Assembly: GCA_029298735.1 (NCBI GenBank)
Contig: JANSLP010000034.1
Span: 1-64,000, forward strand
Source: Ophiostoma sp. CBS 140.51
Taxonomy: Eukaryota > Ascomycota > Sordariomycetes > Ophiostomatales > Ophiostomataceae
Length of the DNA stretch: 64,000 nt
Reading direction: 5' to 3'
In this document: one piece after another, positions 44,861-57,521 of the stretch
Layout: every line of letters starts with the position of its first letter
Position numbering within the stretch: the first letter of the stretch is position 1
Position numbers and translations under genes: made by a program
Notes under the pieces: model-generated
The model's input: only the letters and a program-made list of their open reading frames with translations
Database searches by the model: none
Told to the model about the DNA's origin: nothing

Positions 44861-46725
44861 GGAGGCGTGGGTGAGAGGGTGGTGATGATAAATTGTCAAA
44901 AAAGATGTGACAAAATTGGATAAAAGATTCGAATATATATCAAATATAAATATAACAGGTCGAAGTATTCGATCGATGCCAAGGTCACGCGGCGCCGATC
45001 TCGATGTCGTGCTCCGTTACCTCGTGCGTTGGCGAAAAGGTGGTTGCAAGTCGCAGCGTCGTGCACGCGCAGAGTTGTACAATCTCAAGATGGCCGTCCA
45101 GAAAATACGCGTCTTGAAGAATTTGAAGAATTTGCCATCTTCCACTGGGCGTGCCTGCCTTTTTGTGTGTTGTTGTTTGTATGTTGTTGGTTGTGTTGGT
45201 GAGGAAGGCGCGACCAACGCTATCTTGTCATGCTATCGTCACTCTAGGAAGGAGTGATGGGGGAGTTTACTGTTGGTTTTAGAACGCCGTTTTGGCCATT
45301 TTGGCGCAGTTTTGCGGCTGCTACGCTGAGGATAAGCTTTACCCAAGCTATCTATACGACTTGGCGACGCATATTTGGGCCTCGTCTGCCCATATAAATC
45401 GCATATTCTTCGCGATGCGTTCTCTTTTACTCCTTATACTCCATTCTCAATGAAAGGACCCTATGGGCTCGAAAGAAAGCCCCAGTTCGTCAGTTTTGAC
45501 GGGACTAATTGTGATCCGGCAGTGGTCCCCGCCAATCTGAGCCAAGCAGCTTCGTCAGTCTAGACAAAGGAAGATTTCACAGACGAATCAGCACAAGAAG
45601 CGCTGGTTGTGCAGTTCACTTATGCAACTTGGCGATGGGTTCTGAAGTCTGCATTTCTGACCTTTTGAATCTACTTGTGCACTCAACTCGTGTATTGCTC
45701 CTTCCCTCGTTGCTGCATACAAAATGCCGCATCCGTGTTGCCCGTTGTCGCTGTTCGCTCCTTCCTTTTCTTAATATTTTTGCTGCCGAGGTGCCCGCAC
45801 CTTCCAGGCCGATGACGCGCACTTGTCCCGCTCCCAGCCCCAGGTTCCGTCGCCCAACTGGAAGGCCCTGTCGTCAGGGCCCCCCACTGAAAGCGTGAAA
45901 ATATGACCTAATCGCTCCAGTTTTCCAGCGCTGCCAGTTGCTGCCAGTCCCCGTTTGCGCCCCACTCCCAGGAACCTGTTTGCTGACACAGACACCAAAA
46001 CCCAAAAAGAACCAAAGACTGTACCCACCCCGAATTGGGAAGGAAAGACCAAAATCAAGATGCTCGGTGCACGGCGCTTGAGGGAAGGCGCGAGGGAGGC
46101 AAGGAGGGTGACATGCCAACATGCTTAATGGGAACGAGATGGGAATTACAGCGAATCGCACTCGAATTACAGCGACTATTTTCAGTTTTGCCCTCTGGGA
46201 CCTGCTGTCACCGGTCCGGTCGTGCCTTCCTAGTCACAGCCCAAACTGCGACTCGCCGTAGTGCCACCGCTCGTAGTTCCGTCGCTCTTTCCCGTGTTTT
46301 CTTATTGTTCCTGCCCCTAGATCTATTTGTAACTTTTGTTGCCGCTCAATTGCCTCTCCCCTCCTAAAAATTATTTCCTCCTTCCCCCTCCTTCTTTTTT
46401 CACATTCTCACGATCCTTATCTTTCGTTCACCACGACATGCTTCTGAGGGCATTGGCTTCCTCCTCCCTCACTTTACACTCGCTTTCCTACTAGCGACTT
46501 GAACTTACCCCCAGTTCACGATAGCGGCTTTTATTTGGGATCGTGCATTCCCCTCCTGCGGTGACATCATCCTGCCTTGTGAGCTTTTTTACAGCTTCTC
46601 CAAAAGTTCGCGATACACCCAAAAAGCAGCAAAAGTACTCCTTTCAACTCTCGACCGACCAATTGTGGCTTCGACATAGACACCATCTCGCCGAGCGCTT
46701 TGCTCAATAGAACACCGTCCTGGCC
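44861..46725. other. 1.87-kb divergent intergenic region
   Basis: This region lies between the aminotransferase and NDE1 start codons. I find no supported gene. Open frames such as 44,907-45,257 and 45,629-45,898 lack motifs. The last 400 bp before NDE1 are C/T-rich and leader-like. Confidence 0.5.
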
Positions 46726-49038
46726 ATGACTGGCGCTCCTCTTGCTCAGCTATCGCGGGGCAGCGTTGCCCTTCGCACCAGCTTCGCAAGATCGACTCCT
46801 CTTCGCGCCTCTCTGGCCTCGTCCTCGACCTTCGCATCGACCTCCTCGCCGTTCTGTAAGCTCAACGGTGCTTCGACGCGTGCTTTCTCTGCTCAAACTG
46901 CAGGGCGCGCACCGGTTGCTGCTCCGCCCAAGAATGGCCCCTCCCTCAGCTCGTCAGCTCGTCAGCCTTTGCCTGCGCAGTTCTTTTTCTCGCGGCGCCC
47001 GGGCTCCAACAGCGCCGTGACCACTTCGATCACGACCTCTGCCATCCGGAATGCCTCAACGAAGCCTGACAAGCCCGCGGAGAGAGCTAAGCCTCCTGCT
47101 GCTGCGACAGCAGCCGCTACTAATGCAGCCAAGGTGGGCCGCCGCACCTTCAAGAGCTTTACTCAAATAGCTCTCGCATGGATCGGTGGCTCCTTTGTGT
47201 TTATCACCCTGGGTGTCGTGGGCTTCTTCATCTACGATGCGACGACGTACAAAGAGGGTGCTGAGCATGAGGACATTGCCGTGTCCCAACTCGCCCTTAA
47301 CCCGCGCCGCGGCGGCCCCAAGAACCTGCCCCTGTACGAGGTCCAGATTGACGACTCCGACTGCGACGAGCGCCTCCGTACCAAGGACAAGCCCAAGCTG
47401 GTCATTCTCGGTGGCGGCTGGGGCAGTGTTGCCATGCTCAAGGAACTGAACCCCGACGACTACCATGTGACTGTTATCTCGCCTACGAACTACTTCTTGT
47501 TTACGCCTATGCTCCCGTCTGCCACCGTTGGTACCCTCGAGCTCAAGTCTCTGGTCGAACCCATTCGCCGCATTATCAAGCGTGTGAATGGCCACTTTTT
47601 GCGCGCTCGTGCTGAGGACGTCGACTTCTCGTACAAGCTGGTCGAAGTCGCCCAGACGGACCACACCGGCAAGGAGACCCGCTTCTACGTTCCCTACGAC
47701 AAGCTTGTGGTCGCCGTCGGCTCCGTGACTAACCCCCACGGTGTCAAGGGCCTTGAGAACTGCTTCTTCCTCAAGGACATCGATGATGCTCGCAAGCTCC
47801 GCAACAAGGTCGTCCAGAACCTCGAGACCGCCTGCCTGCCGACCACCCCCGATGACGAGCGTCGCCGTCTGCTGTCTTTTGTTGTCAGCGGTGGTGGCCC
47901 GACCGGTGTTGAGTTTGCTGCCGAACTCTACGACATGCTCAACGAGGACCTGATCAAGCACTACCCACTCCTTCTTCGCAACGAGATCTCTGTCCACCTA
48001 GTGCAGAGCCGGAGTCACATTCTGAACACCTACGACGAGACCGTTTCCAAGTACGCCGAGGAGCGCTTCCTGCGCGACCAGGTCGACGTCCTGACCAACT
48101 CCCGTGTCAACGAGGTTCGCAAGGACCGCATCATCTTCAGCCAGAAGACTGAGAACGGTGAGACCATCACAAAGGAGCTCCCCATGGGTCTCTGCTTGTG
48201 GTCAACGGGTGTATCGCAGCCTGAATTCTGTCAACGCCTGGCTGCCAAGCTAGGTGCCGCCCAAACGAACCGCCACGCTCTCGAGACCGATACACACCTG
48301 CGCCTGAACGGCACACCCCTTGGCGATGTCTACGCCATTGGCGACTGCAGCACCGTCCAGAACAACGTCGCCGACCACATTATCAGCTTTGTCCGCAACC
48401 TGGCCTGGAAGCACGGCAAGGACCCCGAAACCCTGGAGATTCACTTTGCCGACTGGCGCAACATCGCCGCCGACGTGAAGAAGAAGTTTCCCCAGGCTGT
48501 CGTCCATCTCCGCCGTCTCGACAAGCTCTTTTCTGAATTCGACAAGGACCACTCGGGTACCCTCGACTTTGGCGAGCTGCGCGAGCTGCTGAAGCAGATT
48601 GACAGTAAGCTGACGAGTCTGCCCGCCACCGCCCAGCGCGCCCACCAGCAGGGCCAGTACCTGGCGCGCAAGCTGAACAAGGCAGCGCGCGCCTCGCCCG
48701 GTCTGCACGCCAACGACATCCAGGAGGGCGACCTGGACGCGGCTGTGTACAAGGCCTTCGAGTACCACCACCTGGGAAGTCTGGCCTACATTGGCAACTC
48801 GGCCGTCTTTGAGCTGGGCAGCTACAACGTCTCGGGCGGTCTCTGGGCCGTCTACGCCTGGCGCAGTGTGTACTTTGCGCAGAGTGTCAGCATGCGGACA
48901 CGCATCCTGCTTATGATGGACTGGTTCAAGCGTGGTCTCTTTGGAAGAGGTAAGACCAACTCGCGTCCCCCGTGACAAATTTTTGCACCATCTCAAACAT
49001 TTGCTAACAAATTGTCTGCAGATCTGATTAGCTTCTAA
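46726..49038 (+). CDS. NDE1: external alternative NADH:ubiquinone oxidoreductase with EF-hand (NDE1)
   Basis: Two exons, 46726-48949 and 49022-49038, give 746 residues. The first 130 residues are Ser/Ala/Arg-rich, a mitochondrial presequence, followed by one TM segment at about 148-170 (IALAWIGGSFVFITLGVVGFFIY). Two dinucleotide folds follow: VILGGGWGSVAM for FAD and FVVSGGGPTGVEFAAE for NADH. A canonical EF-hand lies at 606-617 (DKDHSGTLDFGE), so activity is probably calcium-regulated, as in Neurospora NDE1. The enzyme oxidises cytosolic NADH at the outer face of the inner membrane without pumping protons. The 17-nt last exon encodes only the end of DLISF, giving the family tail RGLFGRDLISF. 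Donor is GTAAGA; acceptor is CTGCAG after a CTAAC branch site. Confidence 0.95.
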
Positions 49039-49601
49039 GGAGGCTCTACACTGTGGAGTTAAAATAGCTTTCATGCCGGCGTTTGATTTTGGTTATTGAT
49101 TATTCATGATGGGACTCCCTCATCCTGTTAACGAGATTTTTTCTTTGGTCCTTTTGATGATTTTCCGGGCTTCATGCGCTCCTCTTCGGGAGGAGTAGAA
49201 AGACATCTTCCCTCAAAATAGAGCTGGCAATGGATGATTTCACCACCAAAGCTGGCTTTGATTTTCTTACACTGTTTTTAATTTTGCACAAGTTTCAGAC
49301 TACTTTGCACAATTGCATAGAGATGGAAGAAAGCGGACTTTGTTTTTTAAATCGGAGAAAGAAATAAAAATATCTATGAACTTGAACGACGTAACTTGAA
49401 TTTCAGTGGTATATAGCGAATGACATGGGGGTAAGAGCCCCGAAAAAAATAGACCAAAGCAACCAACAATGAAGATCAAACCTGTAACCAAAAAATAACA
49501 GCAATCGAACCGTTGTAAATGCACAATCAGTCAAACAAAATCCCAGGAAACAAACGACTGTAAGTGAACGTATATACACGTGAAGAAGAAGAAGAAGAAG
49601 G
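49039..49601. other. convergent intergenic region NDE1 / Zn2Cys6 gene
   Basis: These 563 bp of AT-rich sequence lie between converging stop codons. A short GAA run (GAAGAAGAAGAAGAAGAAGG) lies near 49,580. No gene is seen. Confidence 0.5.
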
Positions 49602-52289
49602 TTAAAGTGAAAACCACGGCGAGTTGGTGTTGGGCTGCGGAATGTTGGCAAACAGCTCGGCCGATTGGTCCGTCGACCACGGCGGAATGGCCTCATTAAT
49701 TGGATTGCCCGAACCGGCCAGTCGCGGGTCAATGGGCGGGACATAAACGCCGCTGCTAATGGCCGGTGCAGAGGTGGTCATGGGAGCAGAGGAAATGCTG
49801 GCGTGCATCGAGGTCGTCACCGGAGGACCACCGTCACCCATCATGGCGTTGTGGTTCTGCGGCCCCGGCCCGTTCTCGACACACGAACTGAGTGCATGGA
49901 TCATGCTGTGGACATTGTCGGCGGCGAAATGCGGAATACCCTCCAGAGCCTTGTCGACACCGCACTTTTGGCGCGCCATGGACGTGCCCTCGCTGATCCA
50001 AAATATGGGCGACACATTCAGCTTGGTGTTTTCGTCAGGTTCGACCTGGCTAATTTGTTGCGGGACGCCCGTCTCGTCATTAACGTGCTTATTATACCAG
50101 TCCAAACTGATCTGGAAAATGTGCTTCATCTGCCAAAACATGTCCTGCTTCTCTTCCTGGTCGTTGCCGGACGAGCCGCTGCCGTTAGTAACGGCATCGG
50201 TCATGGTCACGAGAGAGGCCATTTTGCGTTCGGAAGCCTCGAGGTAGCGTGCGACATCGGCGGCTTTCAACAAGTCGGCACGGCCTATGGCCAAGACACC
50301 CTGCTGGAAGTTCTTGGTATCGAAACCGAGACCGGCGCGCGTGAGGATCAAAACAGCGTCGACGTGGCGGCTGACCTCGACAATGGTGACGTGACGGGCA
50401 TCGTCTTCGGTCAAGTCGAGGTAGCAGCGGATGTAGGCTTGAGCCGCGGCGATGCACTTCATGAGGATGGCGAGACGGGTAGGGGAGCTACACCAATTGC
50501 AGCAATGGGCGTCTGGGGTGACTTCGAGGAGGGCCTGGTGCTCGGGCGGAATGCGTAGGGCCACTTCGTAAATGACAACGGGTAAGTACATCATGGCGCA
50601 CTTGAGTGCAGCATTGTCCCACGACTGTGGCGTCATGGAGGCCCGCAGCTGGTCGTATTGGCGCTCAAAGTCCTTGACCATAGCCTCAATGTACCTCGCG
50701 TCCAGAGTGATGCCGCCCTGGTCCAGGTTGCCAAAAACGCGGTCGACGTCCTCCGAGAGCTTGCGAATTTGAACATGGAATGGGAGAAGGTGCGTGTCGG
50801 AGGGTATTTCACGTGCATTGGTAAGAAATTGGATAGCCTGGTCCATGCGCTGGTCATACTTGAAGTGTGTCGGCTTGCGGTGTGCGGTGGCGATGCTTGC
50901 CGAGACGCAGTAGGTGCCGAGGAAAGTACGAGCGCGCTCAACCTCGTTGGCCATCTGTTCGGTTGGTGTGCGGCTGTTTCGGGGCCGCTGGTTCAGGGCC
51001 TGGTGGTGAGGTGCCATGAGGCTTGACAGCGTGGGCGACATTGTGCTGGGCAAGTTGATCTCCACGGCCATGGTCACCGCGATTTGAGAAAGCTGGTAAA
51101 GCTGGCTGCTGTATGGTCTGAAATATTGGTGGTGCCTACACGCTTGTTAGTACTCTGTAGTAGGGGTGGCACATCTTGCTGCTCACTGCCATACGCACCA
51201 TATGCAAAAAATGAGCACACTCTGGAGCAGGTCGAGGCTGTTGCGCGACTCGACGAGCATGGCCTGGGCAAAGGCCTTGCGGTACTCTAGAGCCAGCCGG
51301 GCCTGAAGAGTCGTGTCAGCCGTGACGGTGAGGATGGCCAGCAGCACGTAAGGCCGGTCTCGGCGCATGTAACTGAGGGAAGCATACGACGGCATGGCCA
51401 CAAAGGGAAACTGCTTCTCCGAGTATGCGGTAAACTCGGCCAAGAGGACTGAGGCGAGCTCCTCCTGGACCAGACCCCGGTCGATTACATCGCCGTACGA
51501 AGAGGTAAGAGAGTGGCCAGGGTTCATGGGGATGGGCGCGCCTGTGCCATCGAGGTACGGCATCTCGTCAAAGTTCAGGTCGAAGCCAATGGGTGCCGGG
51601 TAGGTGACGGCGGGCATGTTCAAGGGCTGTGAGTAGAAGTAGTTGTTGTTCGGCGGTGCGGCGGGAGCCTGAAGTGTCTGTTCAGACGGCCCTGCCGCCG
51701 CCGCAGCCGAAGCCGACGTCGACGAAGATGCCACCGCAGATTGCGATGTGGCAGAGCTGGACGAGCCATCTCTTCTGGACGAGATCAGAGCAATGAGGCC
51801 GTCCAATTTTTCCTCCACGTCCTTGACCCGTGTGCGACTGGTGGTTTTGTGTGTCAGTGATCCCGGACTTTGATAGAGGCGGTATTCAGAAGCTTAACTC
51901 CGGGTGGAAGACTTACGCCGTGTATTTGAGTTTTTTCGGCCGTGCCAAAGCATTTTCAAAATGACACTCAATACCGTGGCTCAAGCATCTATCGTGGGTA
52001 TATTTCATTAGTTGTACGTTCTTTTATATTGACAGCTCCCCGTAAAAAAAGCAAGAGACGGTGGTTTGAGTTCAAAGAGGTGGAGGTAAAGTGTTGGGGC
52101 CCTTATGGGACCTCACCTTTTGCAGTACCGCGTCTGGCCAGCGGAACCATTGGGCGGCTCGACCACACAGCGTGCCTTGACAGCCCTGCATGCCTCACAG
52201 GAGCGCCGTAGTGTCGTGGTGCGTTGCCGTCCATCAGAGTCCAGGGGAGGAGGCGTTGCAGCAGCACCGTCCTTTGGCGTGCCGACCAT
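49602..52289 (-). CDS. Zn2Cys6 transcription factor with extended zinc-cluster loop
   Basis: Four exons, 52289-52117, 51988-51917, 51837-51199 and 51135-49602, give 805 residues. The zinc cluster is split by intron 1: Cys31, 34, 41 in exon 1 (CEACRAVKARC), Cys56 just before the junction, and Cys59 and Cys66 in exon 2. Spacing is C-x2-C-x6-C-x14-C-x2-C-x6-C; the 14-residue third loop is much longer than the usual 5-9. A basic ARPKKLKY linker and a short coiled coil (VKDVEEKLDGLIALI) for dimerisation follow. The middle homology region includes WHHQYFRPYSSQLYQLSQIAVTMAVEINL, typical of the fungal transcription-factor domain. The C-terminus is Pro/Asn-rich. All donors and acceptors are GT-AG. I cannot name the orthologue; targets are unknown. 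Confidence 0.88.
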
Positions 52290-54197
52290 TATACAGAGAA
52301 GAAATCAACGAGACAGCGTCCAAGAGAGAGGCCCGGAGTTGGGGAAGAGCTTTGTTGCAACGAGACACCGGAGAATAGAATTTCTGTTTCGTTGTAGAGT
52401 GCACTAAGCGGAAACGGAGTGTGTTCGAAGTGTTCCTGCAGCGTTCAAGAGGGGAACAACAAGACGGGGTTAGGTGGTGACAGGTGGTGTGTAAGTTTGT
52501 ATAAGTCCGTGTAAGTGAGTTTGTGTGAGTAAATGTGTGCAAGTATGTGTGCATATGCCACCACAGGTGCTAAAGGACAAAAAAGATGCACCGGCGTTGC
52601 GGTGGGAGAAGTCTGAGAGGGCTGAGAGGGCTGAGGAAGTCGAATAACGTTCCGGAGGAGGGAGGCTGTAGCGCGGCTTAAAAGGAACGTGGGAGAGGTT
52701 CCTGGTGGAGGCGGTTTGGCAGGTTCTTGAAGTCTTCTTAGCACGCTTAGATTATCCTTGAAAATCTTAAAACTCCAAGAAAAACCTTAGACGCGCGTGT
52801 AGTCGTGAGCACGAACAGTGAGCAAAACCGGGGTGGTGAGGCTGCGGCAAAAGGCCGCCGAAGAGACAGAAGAGACACTTGGACGGATTCAGCAACCGGC
52901 CATACTGATGCCAGCAAGCCTGTAAAACCGATGGATTCTGGCCGGATCGACAGAGTTGCGCCGAGATTCCGGTGAAGTGGGGCGTGTGTTCTGGTGAAGA
53001 AGGCCTGTGCCATTGGGTGCATTTTTGTCAATTGGGTGAGAGCACTGCCAGGAGGAACAATAGGGCGCAGAGCCCACGTACTATCAGCTCGCAGCGCATA
53101 AGGGGCCGTGTTCCGAAGTACGACTGCTTTGAAATGGATGATGCATGGGCTCGTAAGGCAGAAGGGGAAACGATAGACGGGACGAACAGGAAGAACAGGA
53201 AGAAGAGGAATGAAACGCATCGACATCGAGATAGGCAGGAAATTTTACAAAAGTTTACGAGATCGCAAGATGTGGACAAAAAGGGGGGAAAGGTAAGACG
53301 GGGCAAGTAAGGAGTACGTCTCCTGCCCTCTCCAATACAACTATTTTTGCACAAGGAAAGTGCGAATGCGATACATGCAACGCCGGCCGAATGAGGAAGT
53401 TACATCACGTGCGGCAACAAAGTATCACGAAAACAGGTCCAAACATGCGAAAATGACGGAAAACATGCTGCAGAATTGAGAACGCAAAGCCAAGTAGCCG
53501 CATGGTACCCCTCGCGTGTTTCCACACCTCCGATGCCGTTTTCTATTTTTACATCATTGTTCCCAGATCTACGGAGCAATCGCAGGCACTGATACGGAGC
53601 AGATGCCTTCCGTATGGGGTACCGGCGGGCCGGGTTACGCCAGGCAGGCAACGTTTCAGCGGTTATCAGTGGACGGTCGATAATTAGTCAGTGGGTTGGC
53701 AGTGAACGTTTGGGTGGGCTTTTTCAGTGAGAGACATGGGCCGAAAATAACAGCCGCAGAAACGCACGACACCAAACGCCAGGCAGAACAATTCGCAGCC
53801 TTTTGACAGGCCAGACAAGCGACGGAGTCAAAATGTTGTACAAAAATAAACTCACAAGAAAGAAGAAACAATTGCTTTTGATTTAGATGCATATGCGCCA
53901 TTTGACAAAAGACCCAGATAGCCTCACAAAGAAACAGACAGGTGCTAAGGCTAAAAGTCAAAAATAGAACACAATGACCCCAAAAACGCAGGAAAACCCA
54001 CTTCCCCAAACGCCAGCGAACAGGCAGCAGAATAACCATAACAATGCTAAGGAAAAAAAGTCTAGAAATGGTGTGAAAATGTGTGAAAAGGTCTGGAAAG
54101 ATATCAAAAGATCTGTAAAAATGTCTGAAAAGTCTGGGCCAAAAGAAAAGCACAGACTCCCGTTGCACTCATCTTCAAATTTAAACTTCGAAAGATC
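52290..54197. other. 1.9-kb intergenic region
   Basis: No gene is supported between the zinc-cluster gene start and the NOP53 stop. About 52,480-52,560 is rich in GTGTAAGT/GTGAGT-like words, a loose simple repeat. Open frames at 52,747-53,226 and 53,656-54,168 lack family features. Confidence 0.5.
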
Positions 54198-55657
54198 CTA
54201 AAATAGATGGAAGTCCTTGTGCGCCCACTTCTCCGTGATCTTGACCTTCGCCTGCTTTCTGAAAGGCCGCTTGCGACGAGCCTCAACCTTGCCGCGCACC
54301 AGAAGACTGCGGTACCGGTCCTTGAGCAGGTTGCCCTCGGGCTTCAACAGACGCAGCGAATCGGGCAGCTCATCAGGAAGCATGAGCTCCAGGTCCTTCT
54401 CGGGCAGGTGGAACTTGCCCAGCTGCCGGCGCCGCAGCACGGTGTCGTCGCCACCCTCCTCGTCGTCGCTCTCGTCGTCGCCAGACAGGCCTTGTGCTGC
54501 GGCCAGGGCAAGTGCCTGCTCGTGCTTGAACTTGTCCTCCGCCAACAGCTTCTCAATGTTCTTGGCCTGCTCCTGCTTGCGCCGCATGGCTGCCTCGTGC
54601 TTCTCCTTGGCCTCGGCCTCCTTGCGGCGGTTCGCACGGTTGCGCTGTGCGGGTGTCTTGCGCTTGGGGCGCTTGGCGCTCGTTGTGCCGTCTTCGTTGT
54701 CTTTGTCCGTCTCGGCGCCGCTCTGGAAGCCCTCCCATGCCGAATCCTCGTCCCACTGCGACAGCGCCTCACGCGCGGCCGCCTCGTCGGCCTCGGCTGC
54801 TGACCGCGCCACGCCCTCCAGGCGAATGCGCTCAGCCTCCTCATCAGCGAGACGCTTCTTCTCAGCCTCGACGGCCTTGTTGCCCTCGAGCGTCAACCGG
54901 TTCTCGTAGTCCTCAAAGGCCGGGTTGTAACTCAGGTCACCCTTGGGCTTGGCAATGGCGGGGACGGCCTTGCCGTTGGCGGCCAAGGAAATCGGTGCGT
55001 GCTTCATCGTAACAGGGACCTTGGCACCCGGGACACGGGGAATGTAAGAGTACCCAGCATCCTTATCGGCGGGCAGGTAAGTGGGCGCGATGGCCTTGGT
55101 GGGAGGGGCCGCGCCCCACAGGTCGTATGTCGCTTCCTTGATCGTAACCGTCTCGGCGTGGTGGCCGTCGGCAACCTTCTTGAGGCGGGCCAGCTCCTTT
55201 TGTGTCACGTAGTCCTTGCGCTGGCGCTTGGCGGTCAAGATACCGTCCGTCGTTTTGCTGCTGGTGGCATTGTCGCCTGCCCGTTTCCGGCCCGAGACTG
55301 CAGGGACGGCCGACCGCTGTGCGAGGATCTCGTCGACTTTGAGTGTCTTTGTCTTCTTTGACAGCTTCTTGGCGACCTCGAGGTCTCCTGTCTCTTCTAT
55401 TTGGAAAAGGTCTGTCGAGTCTGCCTCCTTAACCAGGCCACTGGAGAAGTCGTCAGTAACAAATAAATAAACGACCATATGGAGAGGGTATTTCGGTGCT
55501 CTTACCCTTTGATGATTTCGTCGTTGCGCTCCTCCAGTCCCTTCTCCACCTCAGAGACGTCCACGTTCTTTCTCCATGCCTTTCTGCCCTTTCTCGACGG
55601 CTGCTTGTGTTGTGCCGGCGCCGAGTACGAGCCCGCCTTTGCTGCAATGACCGGCAT
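54198..55657 (-). CDS. NOP53: 60S ribosome biogenesis factor NOP53
   Basis: Two exons, 55657-55506 and 55440-54198, give 464 residues, close to the 455 of yeast Nop53. Family marks are the N-terminal SRKGRKAWRKNVDVSEVEKGLEE, then DLFQIEETG, the YDLWGAAP segment, and PAFEDYENRLTLEGNKAVEAEKKR with long charged helices. The C-terminal block is PDSLRLLKPEGNLLKDRYRSLLVRGKVEARRK. Nop53 sits on late pre-60S particles and recruits the Mtr4-exosome to process 7S pre-rRNA into 5.8S. The intron starts GTAAGA and ends TCCAG. It is divergent from YPT6; REX4, another rRNA-processing factor, is 14 kb away. Confidence 0.93.
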
Positions 55658-56523
55658 CGTGAATGTGTAGGGGTCTTTTTTTCTGTAGTCGTAGTCGTAT
55701 TCTTCGTCTCTCGTCGTCAAGCTAGGAAAAAAATGTCGTTGAAAAGAAAGTCGAGACAAAAGGTTGTCTTTGTCGCTGCCGATTGTGCGTGGTTGTTCTG
55801 TGTAAATCTATGTAAATGGCTGGCAGAATTCTATCTCTGTTCTACCTTTTTTTTCTGCCGGGTGTGGGGCGGCGTCCAGAAATTTTGAGCCTTGCTGGGC
55901 CGATAAGATAGTTGGGACGAGTCTATCACCACGTGACTAGATTTGTCACCACTTCGAATTACGCTGTGGAATTAGCGGCCGGTCCGGCATCACTACAAAG
56001 CATGACAACTGGCTGCTGGCTAGATGGGATGGCTGTGCACTAAATCTCTGAGGGCCCCATCTGCTGGTCTGTGTCAAGCCCCGTCCAGACTCGCTTCCCC
56101 CTTGCTCGCGCGTTGGTGTTGGAATAAACTTCGTTGACAGTCTTTTGCTTCTCTTTTTCTCTCCTTCCTTTTCTAAAACGACTTCACGGCAATAACGACC
56201 TCGACTCGACTCGACTCGCTCCTTCCCCTTTGATCTCGTCTTCTCGTCCACCGACCGCCGGGCCCTTCCTGCCTTCTGCACTCCTTCGTCTCCCTTTCCC
56301 GCACCTGCCTAGCAGCACTTCTCCACATTCAAACGTCGAACCAAAAGGGGCACGCTCGTGCGACCAAGTTTGTTCCCTGCCGACCCTTTCGTCACCGTCA
56401 TTGTCACCGTCACCGATTCTTCCACCCGACTCCGGCCTCAACCCTCGGTTAGGACCTCTCGCCACACGATCGACTTTTTCTTCCCATTCTCTCCCACATC
56501 ACCCCTCCTCACAAACCGCAGTC
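55658..56523. other. divergent intergenic region NOP53/YPT6
   Basis: These 866 bp separate two start codons. The right part is strongly CT-rich with short repeats (CGACTCGACTCGACTCG near 56,200; CACCGTCA repeats near 56,395). No gene is seen. Confidence 0.5.
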
Positions 56524-57521
56524 ATGGCGCAAACCGGCGCGGGCTCGTCCTACAACAACCCGCTGAAGAAGTTCAAGTATGGCAGCAATGAAGAGGGTTT
56601 CTCCAGAAGGATGAGGACAATGGACTGACTTTTGCTTTCTTGCGCAACAGGCTAGTGTTTTTGGGCGAGCAGAGTGGTATGTACACCGTGTCCTCCCACT
56701 GTTGAAGTCTTTCAATGGGTGCCTTTGTTAGGCTGCCACAAACATGCTTGCGGTGAAGGAGAAACAATGGGAAGACGGAGAGGAACAAGGACTGACCTTC
56801 TACATGCAGTCGGCAAGACATCGCTTATTACCCGGTTTATGTACGACTCCTTCGACAACATGTACCAAGCGACTATCGGCATTGATTTCCTGTCAAAGGC
56901 AAGCACCCAGCGGTTGAAGAGGCATTGAGGCCGGGCAGCTTTTGTCAAGCTTCTTGAGGTCACGACCGTGGACACAGACTAATCGGCATAGACTATGTAT
57001 CTGGAGGACCGGACGGTGCGGTTACAATTATGGGATACGGCAGGCCAAGAGCGTTTCCGGAGTCTGATCCCCTCCTACATCCGCGACTCGAGCGTCGCAG
57101 TGGTGGTCTACGACATCTCCAACGCAAAATCCTTCCAAAATACCCGCAAGTGGATCGACGATGTCCGGGCCGAGCGCGGCAACGACGTTATTATCGTCCT
57201 TGTCGGCAACAAGACGGATCTGAACGACAAGCGCGAGGTCACCACGCAGCAGGGCGAGGAGGAGGCGAAGCGGAACAACCTCATGTTCGTCGAGACGAGT
57301 GCCAAGCTGGGCCATAACGTGAAGCAGCTCTTCCGGAGAATAGCACAGGCTCTGCCCGGCATGGAGGGCACGGATGCTGCCGCCCAGGCATCCAGCCAGA
57401 GTGAGTCCCGGTCCATGAGAATTTTGAACTGTTGTTTGGAGATGTTCAGCCTGCTAACTACCCAGTGATCGATGTCCGTACTACGACTACGCCATCCAAC
57501 CAGGACGGCTGCGCGTGCTGA
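56524..57521 (+). CDS. YPT6: Rab6-type GTPase YPT6
   Basis: Five exons, 56524-56576, 56651-56676, 56810-56898, 56992-57400 and 57466-57521, give 210 residues. The G motifs are GEQSVGKTS (P-loop, residues split across introns), ATIGIDF (switch I), WDTAGQE (switch II), NKTD and ETSAK. [37 protein letters not shown] is diagnostic of the Rab6/Ypt6 branch. The protein ends CAC, a CXC geranylgeranylation signal. Ypt6 directs endosome-to-Golgi and intra-Golgi vesicle fusion. Intron 3 uses a GC donor (AAG|GCAAGC at 56899) with a normal TAG acceptor after a CTAAT branch site; no GT donor keeps the frame. Exon 2 is only 26 nt. Confidence 0.95.

Noticed and set aside
47056..49074. Long minus-strand frames opposite NDE1
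   Set aside because: They are shadows of a fully conserved NADH dehydrogenase gene.
52445..53354. Several 100-160-codon minus-strand frames upstream of the second zinc-cluster gene
   Set aside because: They overlap each other in different frames and lack motifs; they are most likely noncoding leader or intergenic sequence.
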